Of a stretch of 5,012 bases of DNA, positions 4,498 through 5,012 are shown in pieces. The notes beneath the pieces are model-generated. The model searched no databases, was not told the origin of the DNA, and saw only the letters and a list, made by a program, of their open reading frames with translations. Source of the DNA: Acidimicrobiales bacterium (GTDB taxonomy: Bacteria > Actinomycetota > Acidimicrobiia > Acidimicrobiales > SZUA-35); NCBI GenBank assembly GCA_041394265.1, contig JAWKIO010000004.1, positions 1 through 5,012 on the forward strand. Reading direction: 5' to 3'. Numbering within the stretch: position 1 is the stretch's first letter; each line of letters begins with the position of its first letter. Position numbers and translations under genes: made by a program.

Positions 4498-4786
4498 GCC
4501 CAGCGCCACGCGCGTAGCCGGTGTAATAGAACTCCGTTCGGAACCGGAACCGGCACTGCGCGTCGATGCCGATGCGGCGTCCCTGGCCGATCACTCGACA
4601 CATGCACAGCGCAGCGATATCCGCTCACAGCGTCTGCCGCTGTCACCTATTGTTTGGCGGCGCCCGTCGTCGGAACTGCCCCCGACCGGCCGGATCAGAG
4701 CGCATATCTACGACGCCGATAGGTTCCGGCCCGTCCGATAGCCGGCAATCCTGAGCACGGCAGGGTGACCGATATTCTCGGAGGGC
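4498..4786. other. Intergenic region between convergent genes
   Basis: No gene is supported in these 289 bp. Frames there have less regular codon use, and no start with a ribosome binding site stands out. It contains GCCGGT/ACCGGC arms (4517-4522 and 4549-4554), a doubled GGAACC (4541-4551 region) and the stem-loop at 4627-4643. Confidence 0.5.
4627..4643 (+). terminator. Weak candidate terminator stem-loop
   Basis: ACAGCG and CGCTGT form a perfect 6-bp stem around the loop TCTGC, followed on the plus strand by a moderately T-rich stretch (TATTGTTTGG). It is 130 bp after the regulator stop. The tail is not a true T-run, so this is only a possibility. Confidence 0.25.
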
Positions 4787-5012
4787 TCAGGTGTCGGCGG
4801 TGTCCCGGCCGCGTCCCGGCGTCGCCGTGAGCTGCTCGAAGAGCGCCTGGGTCTCGGGCTGGACTTCTTCGGCGTAGCCGTACGACTCGGCGGCTCGCTG
4901 TGCCTCGTGGAAGGCCTGGACGATGCCATCACGGTCGCCGGCCTCATAGGCGGCCTGCATTCGCATCCGGTACAGCGACTCCTGGCCCTCGACGATGGTG
5001 AGACCCTTGCGG
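4787..5012 (-). CDS. Partial BTAD-like protein, C-terminal 74 residues
   Basis: The start lies beyond the right edge; the first complete codon is at 5011 and the TGA at 4789-4787. The visible protein, VEGQESLYRMRMQAAYEAGDRDGIV..., then QRAAESYGYAEEVQPETQALFEQL, follows the helix pattern of the bacterial transcriptional activator domain (BTAD) found in SARP/AfsR-type regulators and other actinobacterial proteins, where E-L-R-M and a late EP/QPET-LFE signature are usual. The BTAD ends near visible residue 62, and a short Gly/Arg/Asp-rich tail closes the protein. BTAD is a TPR-like helical module for protein contacts or oligomerisation. Without the N-terminus I cannot tell a SARP regulator from another BTAD protein, and a generic TPR protein is possible. 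It is convergent with the GlxA-type regulator and so is not in its operon. Confidence 0.6.
   Translation of the reverse strand, partial: RKGLTIVEGQESLYRMRMQAAYEAGDRDGIVQAFHEAQRAAESYGYAEEVQPETQALFEQLTATPGRGRDTADT

Noticed and set aside
4517..4554. GCCGGT...ACCGGC hairpin as regulator terminator
   Set aside because: The loop is 26 nt and no T-run follows; the pairing is too weak to call.
3791..4741. Long plus-strand open frame overlapping the regulator
   Set aside because: It is rich in Ser/Pro/Thr/Arg runs and lies in a different frame from the clear GlxA-type protein.
1..5012. CRISPR array, tRNA, rRNA or reverse-transcriptase-type system
   Set aside because: No regularly spaced repeats, no cloverleaf-like segment and no matching protein motifs were seen.

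Overview
The window is GC-rich, with G/C-biased third codon positions in its clear genes, and probably comes from an actinobacterium or a similar high-GC bacterium; I cannot name a genus. It splits into a mobile-element half (about 173-2849) and a chromosomal half (about 3138-5012). I found no tRNA, rRNA or CRISPR array, and nothing that supports a wholly new biological system.

Mobile half: one IS3-family insertion sequence sits inside another. The outer element reads on the minus strand (orfA 2787-2482, orfB starting at 2485). The inner element reads on the plus strand (orfA 774-1115, orfB about 1121-2071). The inner element can be placed to the base: 720-2114 (1395 bp), with imperfect 31-bp terminal inverted repeats starting TGA and a 3-bp target duplication GTG (717-719 and 2115-2117). 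Removing it with one GTG copy rejoins the outer orfB in frame as a 283-residue DDE transposase. The insertion lies between the codons for V123 and T124, just before the first catalytic Asp (D125). The outer element therefore cannot make its own transposase, whereas the inner one has its complete DD(35)E set and both ends. The outer element also carries a well-formed -1 frameshift signal and a hairpin that pairs with the ribosome binding site of orfA.

Chromosomal half: a small antibiotic-biosynthesis-monooxygenase (ABM) domain protein (minus, 3449-3138) diverges from a GlxA-type regulator (plus, 3556-4497), which has a DJ-1/PfpI-like domain followed by an AraC helix-turn-helix domain. The 106-bp gap between them holds two nested inverted repeats that overlap the likely promoter and ribosome binding site of the ABM gene. 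The regulator looks leaderless. The arrangement suggests that the regulator controls the ABM gene and possibly itself. A gap of nearly 300 bp follows, then the C-terminal 74 residues of a minus-strand protein resembling a bacterial transcriptional activator domain (BTAD), which runs off the right edge.

The flanks of the outer IS (1-172 and 2850-3137) hold no gene I can name. No exact target duplication flanks the outer element, so it may be old or rearranged.
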